This document shows, one piece after another, positions 34,783 to 44,643 of a stretch of DNA of 64,000 bases. This stretch comes from Stagonosporopsis chrysanthemi. Lineage: Eukaryota > Ascomycota > Dothideomycetes > Pleosporales > Didymellaceae. Within the stretch, counting starts at the first letter, position 1. Each line of letters opens with the position of its first letter. The DNA is taken from contig JAFISE010000001.1 of assembly GCA_022560025.1 (NCBI GenBank), forward strand, positions 496,001 through 560,000, given 5' to 3'. The notes beneath the pieces were generated by a model that worked only from the letters and a program-made list of their open reading frames with translations, did not search any database and was not told the origin of the DNA. The position numbers were made by a program, and so were the translations under genes.

Positions 34783-34870
34783 TCTCCGCTCCCAGAATCG
34801 AACTAGGGACCTTTCGATAACAATGAAGCTATTACAGTCGAACGTGATAAACCAACTACACCAAGCGGAG
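34783..34870 (-). tRNA. tRNA-Tyr (anticodon GTA) with 13-nt intron
   Basis: The minus strand folds as a complete cloverleaf. The acceptor stem CTCCGCT/AGCGGAG is fully paired, with the C1-G72 pair typical of eukaryotic tRNA-Tyr and discriminator A. D stem GTG/CAC. Anticodon stem TTCGA/TCGAA with loop CTGTAA, then a 13-nt intron one base after the anticodon, then A. Variable loop AGGTC; T arm CCTAG-TTCGATT-CTGGG. A T6 terminator lies 10 nt downstream. The GTA anticodon at positions 34-36 and the canonical intron position support tyrosine. Confidence 0.95.
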
Positions 34871-35246
34871 GAATGCACCCCGAAGGATGCGCTTGTTATT
34901 TGATGTCAGTTATTGTTGCGTTTGTACTTATATTGCCAGTCACAGTCGTTAATGAGCTGGCGTTGGCGTTGCTGAAGTATGAAGGTCAAGGCTTGAGTTT
35001 GCTTCGTTGAGGTGTGAAGCGGGGCGAAAGATGGCACGGAGCGTCAGCACTAGCTTCACAAGCGAGAAAGACTTTCGCGCGTCAGGTGGGTCGATTTCGT
35101 AGCATTTGCATTGGAAATGCTCATCATATAGCTCAGTGAGGAGCAAACAATAATTGCCATACTTTCATCCACTCTATTTGTGTCGTTTCAGAAAGCTCTG
35201 TATATTCAAATCGACGCAATCCCACTATACGTCTGTATTGACAGAA
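34871..35246. other. intergenic region
   Basis: A 376 bp stretch between the tRNA 5' flank and the end of the HET pseudogene. No feature is seen. Confidence 0.5.
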
Positions 35247-37290
35247 CTATCCGAGGACAATAGTCTCCTTGGTGAAATGCCTCCTCCACCAGTCGGTTTG
35301 TTCGATCTCTGGAGAGTTCACGTGTTTATAGACATTGCCATCGTGTTCAAAATTCATCGACAGGTCAGGGTAAGGCCACAAAGCGTTGCCTTTTTCGTTT
35401 CGCAACTCCAGAGTAACAAGCCCCATGCGCTCATAGTGCAGACCGCTTTCCTGCAACAGCAACACAATGGCTGATCCAGGAAGCAACCATGACTTGCTTT
35501 GTATCGCTGTCCAAAGCAAAACGCCCCTCATTGTTGAGTTTTCTGGTAAATTCTTCGGAAGTATGTCCCAATACACCTCGAAGTACGCGTAAGTGTCGTA
35601 TTCATAGTGCAAAGCTACTGAGCACCCATATGAAGGCCATTGTCCCATCCCAGTGGACCATCTTATCATGCGAAAATGCGTAGTCACTAACTCGAGTCGT
35701 AGTAGCTGAGGGCAGCTCGCCGGAATGATTGTAGACGCGATCACAAGGTCTTGCAGGCTCGTTGCGCTTACATCATCCTGTACGAGGACACCGGTAGTCT
35801 CAACTTGATAGTAGCGATTTGTGCTCTTTGTCCATCCCAACGTCGACCAGCTTGGAAATTGCTTCCGGCGGCGGCAGTCATTCAGGGTTTTCCATGCCAG
35901 TGCAATTTCCCCGCGTTGAGCATAGCCGCAAGACCTTAGCTCTGCCCTATCTTGTGGTACCTCAAAGTGAAACGGGACGCCCCAGATATGATAAACACGC
36001 TCCCTGGCAAGCGTATTCAAAGCGCCACTGATTGCGTTCATCGCGTCGTCGTCAAACTTTAGGAAGCGAGAATTGTACTCCTCGAGGTATTACTGAGCTT
36101 GGAACATTGACTTGTTGTCGAGATATCCTTCCTCATAGTATCCTGGCGTACAATTTGATAGCCAATCTCCGTCGACATCTTCGAGCAGCACCTGTTTCTT
36201 AGCTTCATAGCAGGTGTTGGTATTGCAGACGAATATCATTTGACGATCTGTAAAGATCAGACGTCGGCGAGAAAAGAAACATTCTTGAAACGTCCAGGCT
36301 CATTTTGGCCAAACTGAATAATAGAACGCGTCTGGAAGCCCTTCGATCGTTGGAAGAGCATACACATGGGCTTTCCCTAGCTTCTCGAATTTCAACTTTC
36401 GGAACGTTGGGAAGGCCCCAGGAAGCCCAAAAGAGGGGTCCTGACCTGCTGCAGCAATGATTGTTAGATGTGCTGAAGCATAGATGTCACCCATCTGATT
36501 GGTCTGCTTCCTTTGATCTTCTGAGTCATCTTGACGAATGCACTGGTTTCGTTAGATAAATTCAGTATAGTGTAGTGGAGAAAGCATCACATACGTAACG
36601 ATCGACCCAAAGGAACCTGCAACCCAATTTAAGTGTCACCTGTATGGACTGCTGGATAGTCCTTGGTAGAAGATCCCATGATGGAAGGTTTCCGCCCAGC
36701 TCAGTACCTGAGCTTGCGCTCTCGCCCCAGACATATGACAGAGCGACAAACCTCCACTTTTGAGATGCAGGGATAACTCTCATCTCCTTGCAGTCGATGA
36801 CACTCAAGTCCTGTAGCCGTAGCGAATCTTCTAACGAGCAGTCTGGCCCGTGTCTCAGTTCGAAAGTCGCTACCCACTTCTTAGCGGACCCTAGGTTTGC
36901 ATTATCGGAAAAGATATGTTGTAACCGAGTCACCATCGACTCATGGCCGAGGCGTGAGATCAGAAGTGTCGAATAGTCGAAAACTCCATCAGCGTAAGGG
37001 TTACCAATTAGACAGCAGACATGCCGGTCGGACTGATTGAAACCGAGTCCCTGTTCCATCAAGTCCGGGTTTTGGGCCGAGATAATAGATATTTGACCAA
37101 AGGACCTCACTTCATTGAGCAGACGACACATCTGGCAGAAGGACATCCCTCTTGAGTGACCCGTGATGCGGATGCTTGTGCGGGCGGACATATCCGCGAT
37201 GTCGTCCCATGGCTGAAGTGCACAGTCATCGCAAAGTGCACTTTCTCGACCGCTTCGGACCGTAGCTTCAACGCTGTCTGAACCGAACAT
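35247..37290 (-). pseudogene. HET-domain (heterokaryon incompatibility) gene with two in-frame stops
   Basis: Exons 37290-36595 and 36542-35247 stay in one frame for 664 codons apart from a TGA at 36302-36300 and a TAA at 36092-36090. HET landmarks are present: a Cys-containing N-terminus (CDDC, CQMC), FVALSYVWGE, LWVDRY joined to CIRQDD across the 52-nt intron, MGDIYASAHLTIIAA, and AWTFQE. The TGA falls exactly where the intact paralogue-like gene at 52.4 kb has Arg (AQRAWTYQE), so CGA to TGA is the simplest origin. The TAA lies in a less conserved segment. Neither can be removed by a sensible intron, because AWTFQE follows immediately. A truncated product of about 310 residues holding most of the HET domain could still be made. 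Confidence 0.85.
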
Positions 37291-37870
37291 GAAAGTGGTG
37301 GTGTAGATGATTTGAACATATTGTCAAGGCTGAGGTAATAGAAGCACAGCTGACTGCGGCCTGAGGCGCTAGACCAATTGCATCTGTCAGAGGAAATCCT
37401 TCTTTTTAATACAGCCGCTGCTCATGCCAATAGCTTTGGAATTCCTAGCTCTACCTGAAGACTAGCATCAGCTGCATAATCACAGAAGCTGAGCTCCCAT
37501 AACCAGCGCGCGAGTGTCCGTTATGCACGCTGCCACCAGCTCTCGTTATGTCCCAGAGTACAACACCCTCTGAAATTTACAGCTTGCTGGAACGACTGTG
37601 ACGCGTGTCTAGATGGTCGCTGTTCTCGAGGGTTGCATGCACGCTGACGCGGTGCTCTGCTGAGCGGTGCTGCGGAGGTTGAACGTGGAACGAACAGCGA
37701 ATGAGGCGTCGTGGCAGCAATGACGTCCGTTTCGCTTGGCTTCACAGCTCCCGTCGCAACCTCAACGGGCAGCCACGCTTCACCCATCTCATCCCCAGTC
37801 CCTCCGTCATCCCCGTGAAGCTCGCATTACCGGTCGCAAACTTGCGTATCCACACCTCTCCAGCTCCAAC
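37291..37870. other. intergenic region
   Basis: A 0.58 kb gap between divergent HET pseudogene and TVP15. No gene is seen. Confidence 0.5.
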
Positions 37871-38818
37871 ATGGATTTCTCCGACATCTTGTAAGTACTT
37901 GCGGTCTTGCAGCTCAACCAAGCTTTAGCTGTCAGGCAGCAGCACCTGACCCTGCCATTGGCCCTTTTTGCTTGTAACTAACAGGCCACAGTCGCATGGT
38001 GAACTTCGCCGTCGCCGCCTTCATCATTCTCGGTGGTGTCGCGAAATTGTTTCCTTTCAACGATTTGTGAGTGTACACCTGTTCAGAATGTTTCATCCCA
38101 ACAACTGCGCCAACGCCCACCACCGGCCCCGATCGCACCGCCGCACACCATAGTATCGATTGTAAAGCACAAAACGCGCAGCTCGGTTGTGCGCGACCAG
38201 ATGACGACAGGATTGGGCTGGTGGAGGCGCAAGATGGCATTGAACAGAGCCATTGGACTTGCTATGCTTGAGATCGTTGGACGGCACAGGCGCGAAGCAA
38301 AAATTGCTTTTTCACAGATGTGACAGCAATCACGGCCGGCAGAACACAGCTGACAGGGAGTCTAGCTCACACATCATCCTTGGTGTCTACCTGATCATCT
38401 TCGGTGCTGGTAAGATTCCTCCTACACAAAAGACAGCATGCACCATCTAACCGTTCGACAGGCACTGCTCTGCTTGAGTTCCAGATTCCTCAGCAAGTCG
38501 CCCGCTATGCCTCGTTCATGTTCTCCTTCCTCGGCCGTGGTATCTGTATGCGAGTCGCTACCCAATGTTTCACATCTTCCACTGACAGCACATAGTCTAC
38601 GTTTTCATCGGATGTGTCACTGTCGGTAACGGCTGGTACCGCATCATCCCCGGTACCATCGTCGGCTTCATCGGTCTTGCCTACGCTGTCTTGGAGTATA
38701 TTCCTTCGATCGAGCCACCGGCGAACATGCGGTACGTCCAAACAAGATGTCAAAGACGGAACAATACTGACATACAAGCAGCGATGCCGACGCTGGCTGG
38801 GGCGCCGAGCAGGTCTAA
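37871..38818 (+). CDS. TVP15: Golgi membrane protein Tvp15-like (COPI-associated family)
   Basis: Small four-span membrane protein of late Golgi/endosomal vesicles. Six exons: 37871-37890, 37992-38066, 38357-38409, 38462-38545, 38596-38731 and 38782-38818, giving 134 residues. The third exon has two AG acceptors nine bases apart (38355-38356 and 38364-38365), both in frame. The second is better placed relative to the GCTGAC branch and would give 131 residues. Hydrophobic spans: FAVAAFIILGGVAKLF, HIILGVYLIIFGAG, ASFMFSFLGRGIFYVFIG and RIIPGTIVGFIGLAYAVL. The conserved LEFQIPQQVARYASF block marks the family. The soluble end is GWGAEQV. Confidence 0.88.
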
Positions 38819-39385
38819 TCTCATGACTTTGCGCTCGAGGACGGCGGTCGACGACTCATCGGGTGCCAGTCTAATTCCTAGCATTTGAGCCTCGGCGGTT
38901 GATCGTTGTTTTATTGTTGTACTAAACACGCGTTGCATGGGGCGGCCGGTCTGGCCAGGCGAGCTGCAAACGACGTCGGCAAGATGCTGCCGGCAAATTT
39001 TGGTGGACTTTGAAATGGCAAGGGGGTCCTTTCAGGAGAATCAGGACACAGAGACAAGGTGATTGTGGAGAACTATGGCTGATTAGAGAACTTTATGATA
39101 TCTTTTGTATAACAGCAATGTTGATTGCCACACATGCGAGCAGACAGTTGCGCCAAATCATCGACACGTGCTCGCTTGACTTAGCGTCCGCGACTCGCAT
39201 ATAAAACGGGCCAGGCTATAGCTTTAGCGCATTGGCGGCGGAGACCACTCGTTCGGAGTTCGCGGCCTTTAGAATCATGTCGAATAATGCTCGAGTCGTG
39301 ATAAGATCTGACGCAATACGGCACAACATTGTCGTCTTGAGTAGCTCCTGGGGCGGCAGACGGCAGACACAACAGATTGCGGTGG
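38819..39385. other. convergent intergenic region
   Basis: A 0.57 kb gap; holds the 3' ends of TVP15 and the FAR1-like gene. No gene is seen. Confidence 0.5.
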
Positions 39386-40189
39386 TTATCGACTAGGAAA
39401 CGTGTGGGCAGACTTCGATGCCTGCTGTCGATATAGATGGTATTCCTCCGTCAAAGCCATAGGCGGGTGATTGTGTAGGAGCGATTTCTGGCCTGCACAG
39501 TGCTGGATCCTCCATGGCGAGTTCGTCACGTCGGATGTATCGTTCGCAACGATAAAGAAGCCATATTTGCACTGCGTTTTTTGGCTACCGACTTTACGGT
39601 TTCGTTTCGAGCACTCCATCGGCGCACGCTCGCGACCTCGATAGCAGCAAACATAACACTTGTAGCGCTCGCCAGCGACATTTTTATACCACTTTGTTCG
39701 CCTGAAATAGAGCTTGTTGTCGAATGCAAAGCCGCGATAGAACTTGTCACACTCAATGCGCGACGCAAAGATCCCCTCGGGCAACAGTGGATGAGGTCGC
39801 TCCCAACCTATCCGCGGATCGTTAACATGCGATAGATCTACTTCACCATAGTCGCGTGGCGAAGGTGCCTTTCGTTGCCGCGGTACACGCCGACGACCTC
39901 GATCCTCAAACTGCTCGCGCGCCCAAGCCTCCACGGGAGGTCCTGGCTGCTGTTCACTTATTGTTACATCGCTGCTGTCGCTATCGCTATCGCTAGCGAT
40001 CTCCATTCCGTTTGTGTGTTGCATCAGCTCGCTTCTGAGGAAGCTACTTGTTCCGGTGACCTCGTTGGCTGTAGGCAGTTGATGATTGGCAAAGGCGGGG
40101 TGGGCAAAGGTAGGGTTGGCAGCGAGGTCGCGCATGAACTCAGCGTCAAACTGCATCCCAGTTCCATGGAAATATGAGTTGGGATACAT
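39386..40189 (-). CDS. FAR1/MULE-type zinc-finger DNA-binding protein, stand-alone
   Basis: Single exon of 267 residues from the ATG at 40189; the frame extends upstream but only past weak starts. The N-terminal half is polar, with an acidic/Ser run (SDSDSDSSD) and a basic Arg-rich patch (RGRRRVPRQRK). Residues of about 155-250 resemble the FAR1/WRKY-GCM1 fold that precedes MULE transposases. Landmarks are IFASRIECDKFYRGFA, KCYVCCYRG, a QCKYGFFI strand and the terminal zinc ligands HCAGQKSLLHNHPPM (C..HNH). No transposase DDE domain follows within the frame. It could be a domesticated transposase part acting as a regulator, or a remnant. Family call is by motif only. Confidence 0.7.
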   Translation of the reverse strand: MYPNSYFHGTGMQFDAEFMRDLAANPTFAHPAFANHQLPTANEVTGTSSFLRSELMQHTNGMEIASDSDSDSSDVTISEQQPGPPVEAWAREQFEDRGRRRVPRQRKAPSPRDYGEVDLSHVNDPRIGWERPHPLLPEGIFASRIECDKFYRGFAFDNKLYFRRTKWYKNVAGERYKCYVCCYRGRERAPMECSKRNRKVGSQKTQCKYGFFIVANDTSDVTNSPWRIQHCAGQKSLLHNHPPMALTEEYHLYRQQASKSAHTFPSR

Positions 40190-41205
40190 TGAGAGGTTGT
40201 TGTTGCTGATAATAGTGCAACTCAACCACAATTGACGCGCAAACGTGTGGCGGCGACGAGATGTGAGGTGTGAGGTTTGAGGTTTGACACGTGCGCGCGA
40301 ATGCGTCGATATCACCAACACGCCGAATCAACGCTTACATATGCATTCAAAGAAAAACACAAGTCACTATTCAGAGGACAGGGGGAGAAATAAAGGTAAC
40401 AAGCTGTATTCGAACAAGCAGCTCTAGTCGATTGCGTGCAGTGCATTGGCCATGCTTGCTTAAATTGTAGGCGGGCCCGCTTGCATGCATCTCAGGTAGG
40501 GGTTCTCGAGGCGAACGGCCCCAGGTCCGCGCTGGCAGATGGCCGACCTGCATGTGGGCCTTGAGCCGGCCAAGATTTTCTCTCCTTTCATCGCCGCGGC
40601 CGAGCTTTTCGAGCAGTGGCAATTTTAAGAGCAGACTCTGACTGCTCTCGCTTCAGCGTTCTGGGTGGGACCAGGCACAATCAAGTTTCGACCTGGTAAT
40701 CGAGTCTTTGTTGGATGATGGTCGCGTTGTCGATGGTTCCTGTCGCACTTGCGCTAAGATCCGCTTACTTTCACGGGGGCGTGATTGGCTGTAGATCACT
40801 AGGCGGTGAATCAAAATGGCCATGCATAACAAACTCACAGCACCAACGAGGCTTCTCCAATGACCGTGAGGCCGATTTATGACGAGAATTAATACCGAGC
40901 CGCATGAGAACCTCCTTGCTGACCACACCCCCATGAAGCAATACTCCGTCCTTACAGCGTGCCACGCAAGCCTAACACCGTGAACCATACCCCAGGGTCG
41001 CCCGCATATCGTCTCAAGGTCACGCTTGCGCCAAATCATCCCATACCTGGACGCCACTCAGTTATCAGATCAACAAAGCGTGTTCGTGTTCGCCGTACCG
41101 GCGTAGCCTTAGAATCTCCTCCTCTTCCAGGCAACACTGCGTTATCGCGTCACCAGACCACACGTAATCCCGACGCCGATTTCCTGTGGCGAGGCCACTG
41201 CCACA
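40190..41205. promoter_or_regulatory. upstream region of SREA with a SreA consensus site
   Basis: A 1.0 kb divergent intergenic region. At 41062-41070 the minus strand reads ATCTGATAA, a full match to the ATCWGATAA consensus known for the Aspergillus SreA repressor, 136 bp before the SREA start codon. Otherwise no gene is supported; minus-strand frames near 40653-41057 look random. Confidence 0.5.
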
Positions 41206-42834
41206 ATGGCGCATCCTTCAGGCAGCGGAGGCACATCACTCGCTCCCACGCCCACCCTTCCACACCACCTATCGCGGGAGTCCAGCAAAGAGGAACTGGA
41301 AATGGCCCAAAGCCTCCGACGTCTGAATCAGGTTCAAGATGCTCACATGTCAAACACACATTCCCCTTCGAGAGAGCAACAACAGCCAAGCACATCGCAA
41401 GAAGACCAGAAATCCGAAATCTACCACTCACTCGAGGATGCTGTACCCATTGCGGGCGCGTCGGCTTCACCGGCACCCACTGCATCGCTACAGTTACCAC
41501 CACGAGACGTCGGCGGAAGTAGCGCACCTATTATTGGGCAGGTTTGCAGGTATGTCCCTAGCTCGTCTGAGATCTAGCATCGGTCCCAGGCGTCCCCCAC
41601 GTGGACCTGGTATACTGACGAAGCGCAGCAACTGCAGGACTACACAAACGCCGTTATGGCGTCGTTCCCCCACAGGCGAGACCGTCTGCAATGCCTGTGG
41701 CCTCTACATCAAAGCAAGGAACCAGCAGCGGCCAGTCAACTTGAAGCGCAACACCCCGTCGACCGCTTCTGTTCCAGTACATCAAAGTCCGACACCTAGT
41801 GCTGCCGCCGATCGCGATGTTTCCCCTGGGAACCTTGCTGCGTCGCCCCGAGTCGCAACCTATGTCGCTGCAGATCAGATGGCAGCGGGGACATGCCCTG
41901 GAGGAGGCAGATGCAACGGCACTGGAGGCCAACAAGGTTGCAGTGGATGTCCTGCGTTCAACAACCGCGTATCCAAAACAGCCAAGTTCGCGCTGCAACA
42001 GGCAAATGCTACGCCAGGGCCGTCGGATGGCGCGAATGAGAACACTACGTCGAGATCTTGTTCCGGCGCGGCCTCTACAAGTGCCATTCCAGCCTGCCAG
42101 AACTGCGGCACTACCATCACGCCGCTTTGGAGGAGAGACGATGCTGGCCATATCATTTGCAATGCATGCGGTACGTACACTTTGAAGGTGATTGTGCCAA
42201 ACCTGATCGCTAACACGATGCAGGTCTCTATTTCAAGCTTCACGGCACTCACCGACCGGTCGCGATGAAGAAGCAGGAAATCAAACGTCGAAAACGAGTC
42301 GTCCCTGCTGGGGAGGCCAGCTCGCAAGCTGCGCCATCGATCGCAAACTACTCCCCACCTCAACGGCCGTCCCAAACACCTACCGGATCAGCATCTCCCG
42401 ACCCTATCGAATCGCGCGAACAATTTACCCCCGAACCCAGGGGACCTTTGGCAGTCGACTTCACTCATTACCGCAACAGCAGCAAACTCAACGTCACGTC
42501 CAACCCCTCCGCACAGACCGGTGCCCCCTCACCACGAAAGCGCAGCCTCAGCGCGACTATGGATCCTGAAGATCTACCTTCTAAACCCATGACCCCTGCA
42601 CCTCACCGACCGAATGCGATATCCTCCATCTTGAACCACCCGCGCAACGAAGAATCCAACATCGATCCGTCTCTATCTGTGCCTTTGCGACCATCCGGCG
42701 GTTCTTCGCCCAACCCGACCGCGACCCAGGAAGACAAGGCGGCGAGAAGGGAACGACTAATACGAGAGCAAGAGGCTGTCAGGAAGCAACAGGCCAGGAT
42801 TGATGCCGAGCTGGCTGAATTGGGGCACGACTGA
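41206..42834 (+). CDS. SREA: GATA-type iron-siderophore repressor SreA
   Basis: Nuclear repressor of siderophore biosynthesis and iron uptake under iron sufficiency. Exons 41206-41549, 41629-42170 and 42224-42834 give 498 residues; introns are 79 and 53 nt with good branch points. Both introns cut zinc-finger codons. Finger 1: CSNC...TPLWRR...CNAC (residues about 115-139). Then the diagnostic Cys-rich module TCPGGGRCNGTGG...CSGCPAF, thought to sense iron. Finger 2: CQNCGTTITPLWRR...CNACGLYFKLHG. Two GATA fingers flanking this four-Cys module identify the SreA/Urbs1/Sfu1 family. A C-terminal coiled-coil helix (RRERLIREQEAVRKQQARIDAEL) ends the protein. Autoregulation is suggested by the upstream site. 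Confidence 0.97.
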
Positions 42835-43455
42835 AGCAGATTGGGCGTTTAGGGCAAACGAAGCAAAACGGGACAGACTTTTGATTTTTGGAGCACAATG
42901 ACGAATCACGAAAAGCGATACCTAGACTTGGACAGGCAGTTGGTGTTCTTCCACATGGAAACGGCGCGAGGGCATACTCTTGTCTTTTCTCAGAGCGCCA
43001 GCGAGTGGGCATCCTCTTTTGCAGGCACTGTCAAGGCTGTGTAGTTTCAAATCAGCCAGGGCGGTTGAAGGAGTCTTGCTTAGAGACACTACAACGTCAG
43101 CCTAATGCGTTGCACTCGGTCAACGCTACATCAATGGCATATATGCTAATTTGATCATTTACTAATGTTTTCTGTCGAGATTGATGCTGCCATTCGGTAA
43201 TGTGTATGTTTGGAAGCTCACTGAATGTCCGGTATACTCAGGTTATTTGTAAGACGCTAACAATTGCAGTCGGAGATGATTGCGCCGCCTCCTTCAAGAG
43301 ACGATGCTGGTCTGGGAGTCGTGCCTGTAGCTTGACGCTAGTTTACTCCACTCCGGAGCAATGGATGCTCACTTCCAATACGGCATATATGAGAGACAGA
43401 CTTGCTGCCAGCACGACTGCATGACATTTTGGTGTCGCACACTCCACACATCACC
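42835..43455. other. intergenic region
   Basis: A 0.62 kb stretch between SREA and the thioredoxin-like gene, both on the plus strand. No gene is seen. Confidence 0.5.
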
Positions 43456-43851
43456 ATGGCCGACCCTTCCAAACAAGCTGACCACCACTCCTTCCAAACA
43501 ATCACCAACAAAGCCAGCCACGACGAACTTGTCGCCCAATGCACAAAGCACAATAAACCAACCATTCTGCACGTCTACAACTCGTCGGTCCCGCGCTGCG
43601 AAGCTTTCCTAGCGAAACTCGTGTCCTGGGCTGGTGCCAGCTCTTCTTACAGCGGCGAGAAAATCCAGTTTGCGAAAATGGACTACACGTCCGAGACCAG
43701 CTTCATGTTCAAGTTTGCGCCGAACCAGCTGCCGATTACCGTCTTGATGGTCGGGCCAGGGTGGGCCAGGACAGTGACGGGGACGGATATTGAGGGGATT
43801 GCGAGCTTGGCCGGGGAGATGATGGAGGAGTGTGGCAGGCTGGGCGGTTAG
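43456..43851 (+). CDS. thioredoxin-like protein without the CxxC active site
   Basis: Single exon, 131 residues; start chosen at ATG 43456 in a CACC context instead of the upstream frame extension at 43402. The order of elements matches the thioredoxin fold: an N-terminal helix, the strand PTILHVYNS, then SVPRCEAFL where thioredoxins have WCGPC, a strand IQFAKMDYT and the cis-Pro loop QLPITVLMVGPG before the last strand. Only the second Cys position is kept (Cys after PR), so a normal dithiol redox reaction is unlikely. A monothiol or binding role is possible. The assignment is by pattern. Confidence 0.7.
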   Translation: MADPSKQADHHSFQTITNKASHDELVAQCTKHNKPTILHVYNSSVPRCEAFLAKLVSWAGASSSYSGEKIQFAKMDYTSETSFMFKFAPNQLPITVLMVGPGWARTVTGTDIEGIASLAGEMMEECGRLGG

Positions 43852-44643
43852 TGAGGGGAAGGAGGTAGATCTGCTGATTGGCTGAGAACTGCACGCTCGT
43901 TGCTGTTGCGATTGTCTTGCGCTGTTTCGCCGCCGCTTTTTTTAGGGCTGGCACCGTACCTGAATGCTTCCTGCGCGCGTCGTGCGCCCTGTCGATCGGT
44001 ACCGGTGCGCTGGACATGCTGTCCGTGGTGTTGGGCGCAGAGCCAGCCTGGGAGTGCACGCATTCAGGCATCTTGCAGGTTGGTTGAAAGAAGCCCAAGA
44101 TCGCGCCAAGTGTCTTCAGTTGCAACATGTTTTTGATCCTCTTATTTTTCTTTCAGGACAGAACTGTGTCTAAAAACGGATATAAAGATGCGATTGCACG
44201 TCAGAGCAGGAGCAGCGTGATGAGGAAGGATTAGCCGAAACAACCCCTTCTTTTCGACGTCTGGTCTCCTCCCCCCGCACCTCCTCAGCATCACTGCAAG
44301 CGGCCGCGCGTTCTAGAAGCCAGCTTTTGATGTAACTTCAAACAATGAATAAGCATTCAGCAACAGTCTAGCGACGGATTGTTGTTGGGTACAGATACGC
44401 AATTGTCTGGTTCGCGCCGTGACTAACATCAGACCGCGAATGTGATGGGCTGAGCCGCTATCAGCGTTTCCCACGCCGTGGAACCGACAGCAGCGTAGGT
44501 CTGCGATCATCGATCATGGTTGCACCGTTGAGTGCTCCTTGTAGTCATTGATGTGTTTTCTGGTGCTCTGTCTTCTTCAGGTCCAACTCCGTTTCCTATC
44601 GTCCACTTCGTAATGATCCAGTAGACGTACACAGTCGTTCACG
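43852..44643. other. intergenic region
   Basis: A 0.79 kb gap with short frames only; no supported feature. Confidence 0.5.

Noticed and set aside
36090..36302. Removing the two HET stops by extra introns
   Set aside because: The TGA is directly next to the conserved AWTFQE motif and no GT-AG pair removes it while keeping the motif; the same holds for the TAA within reasonable intron sizes.
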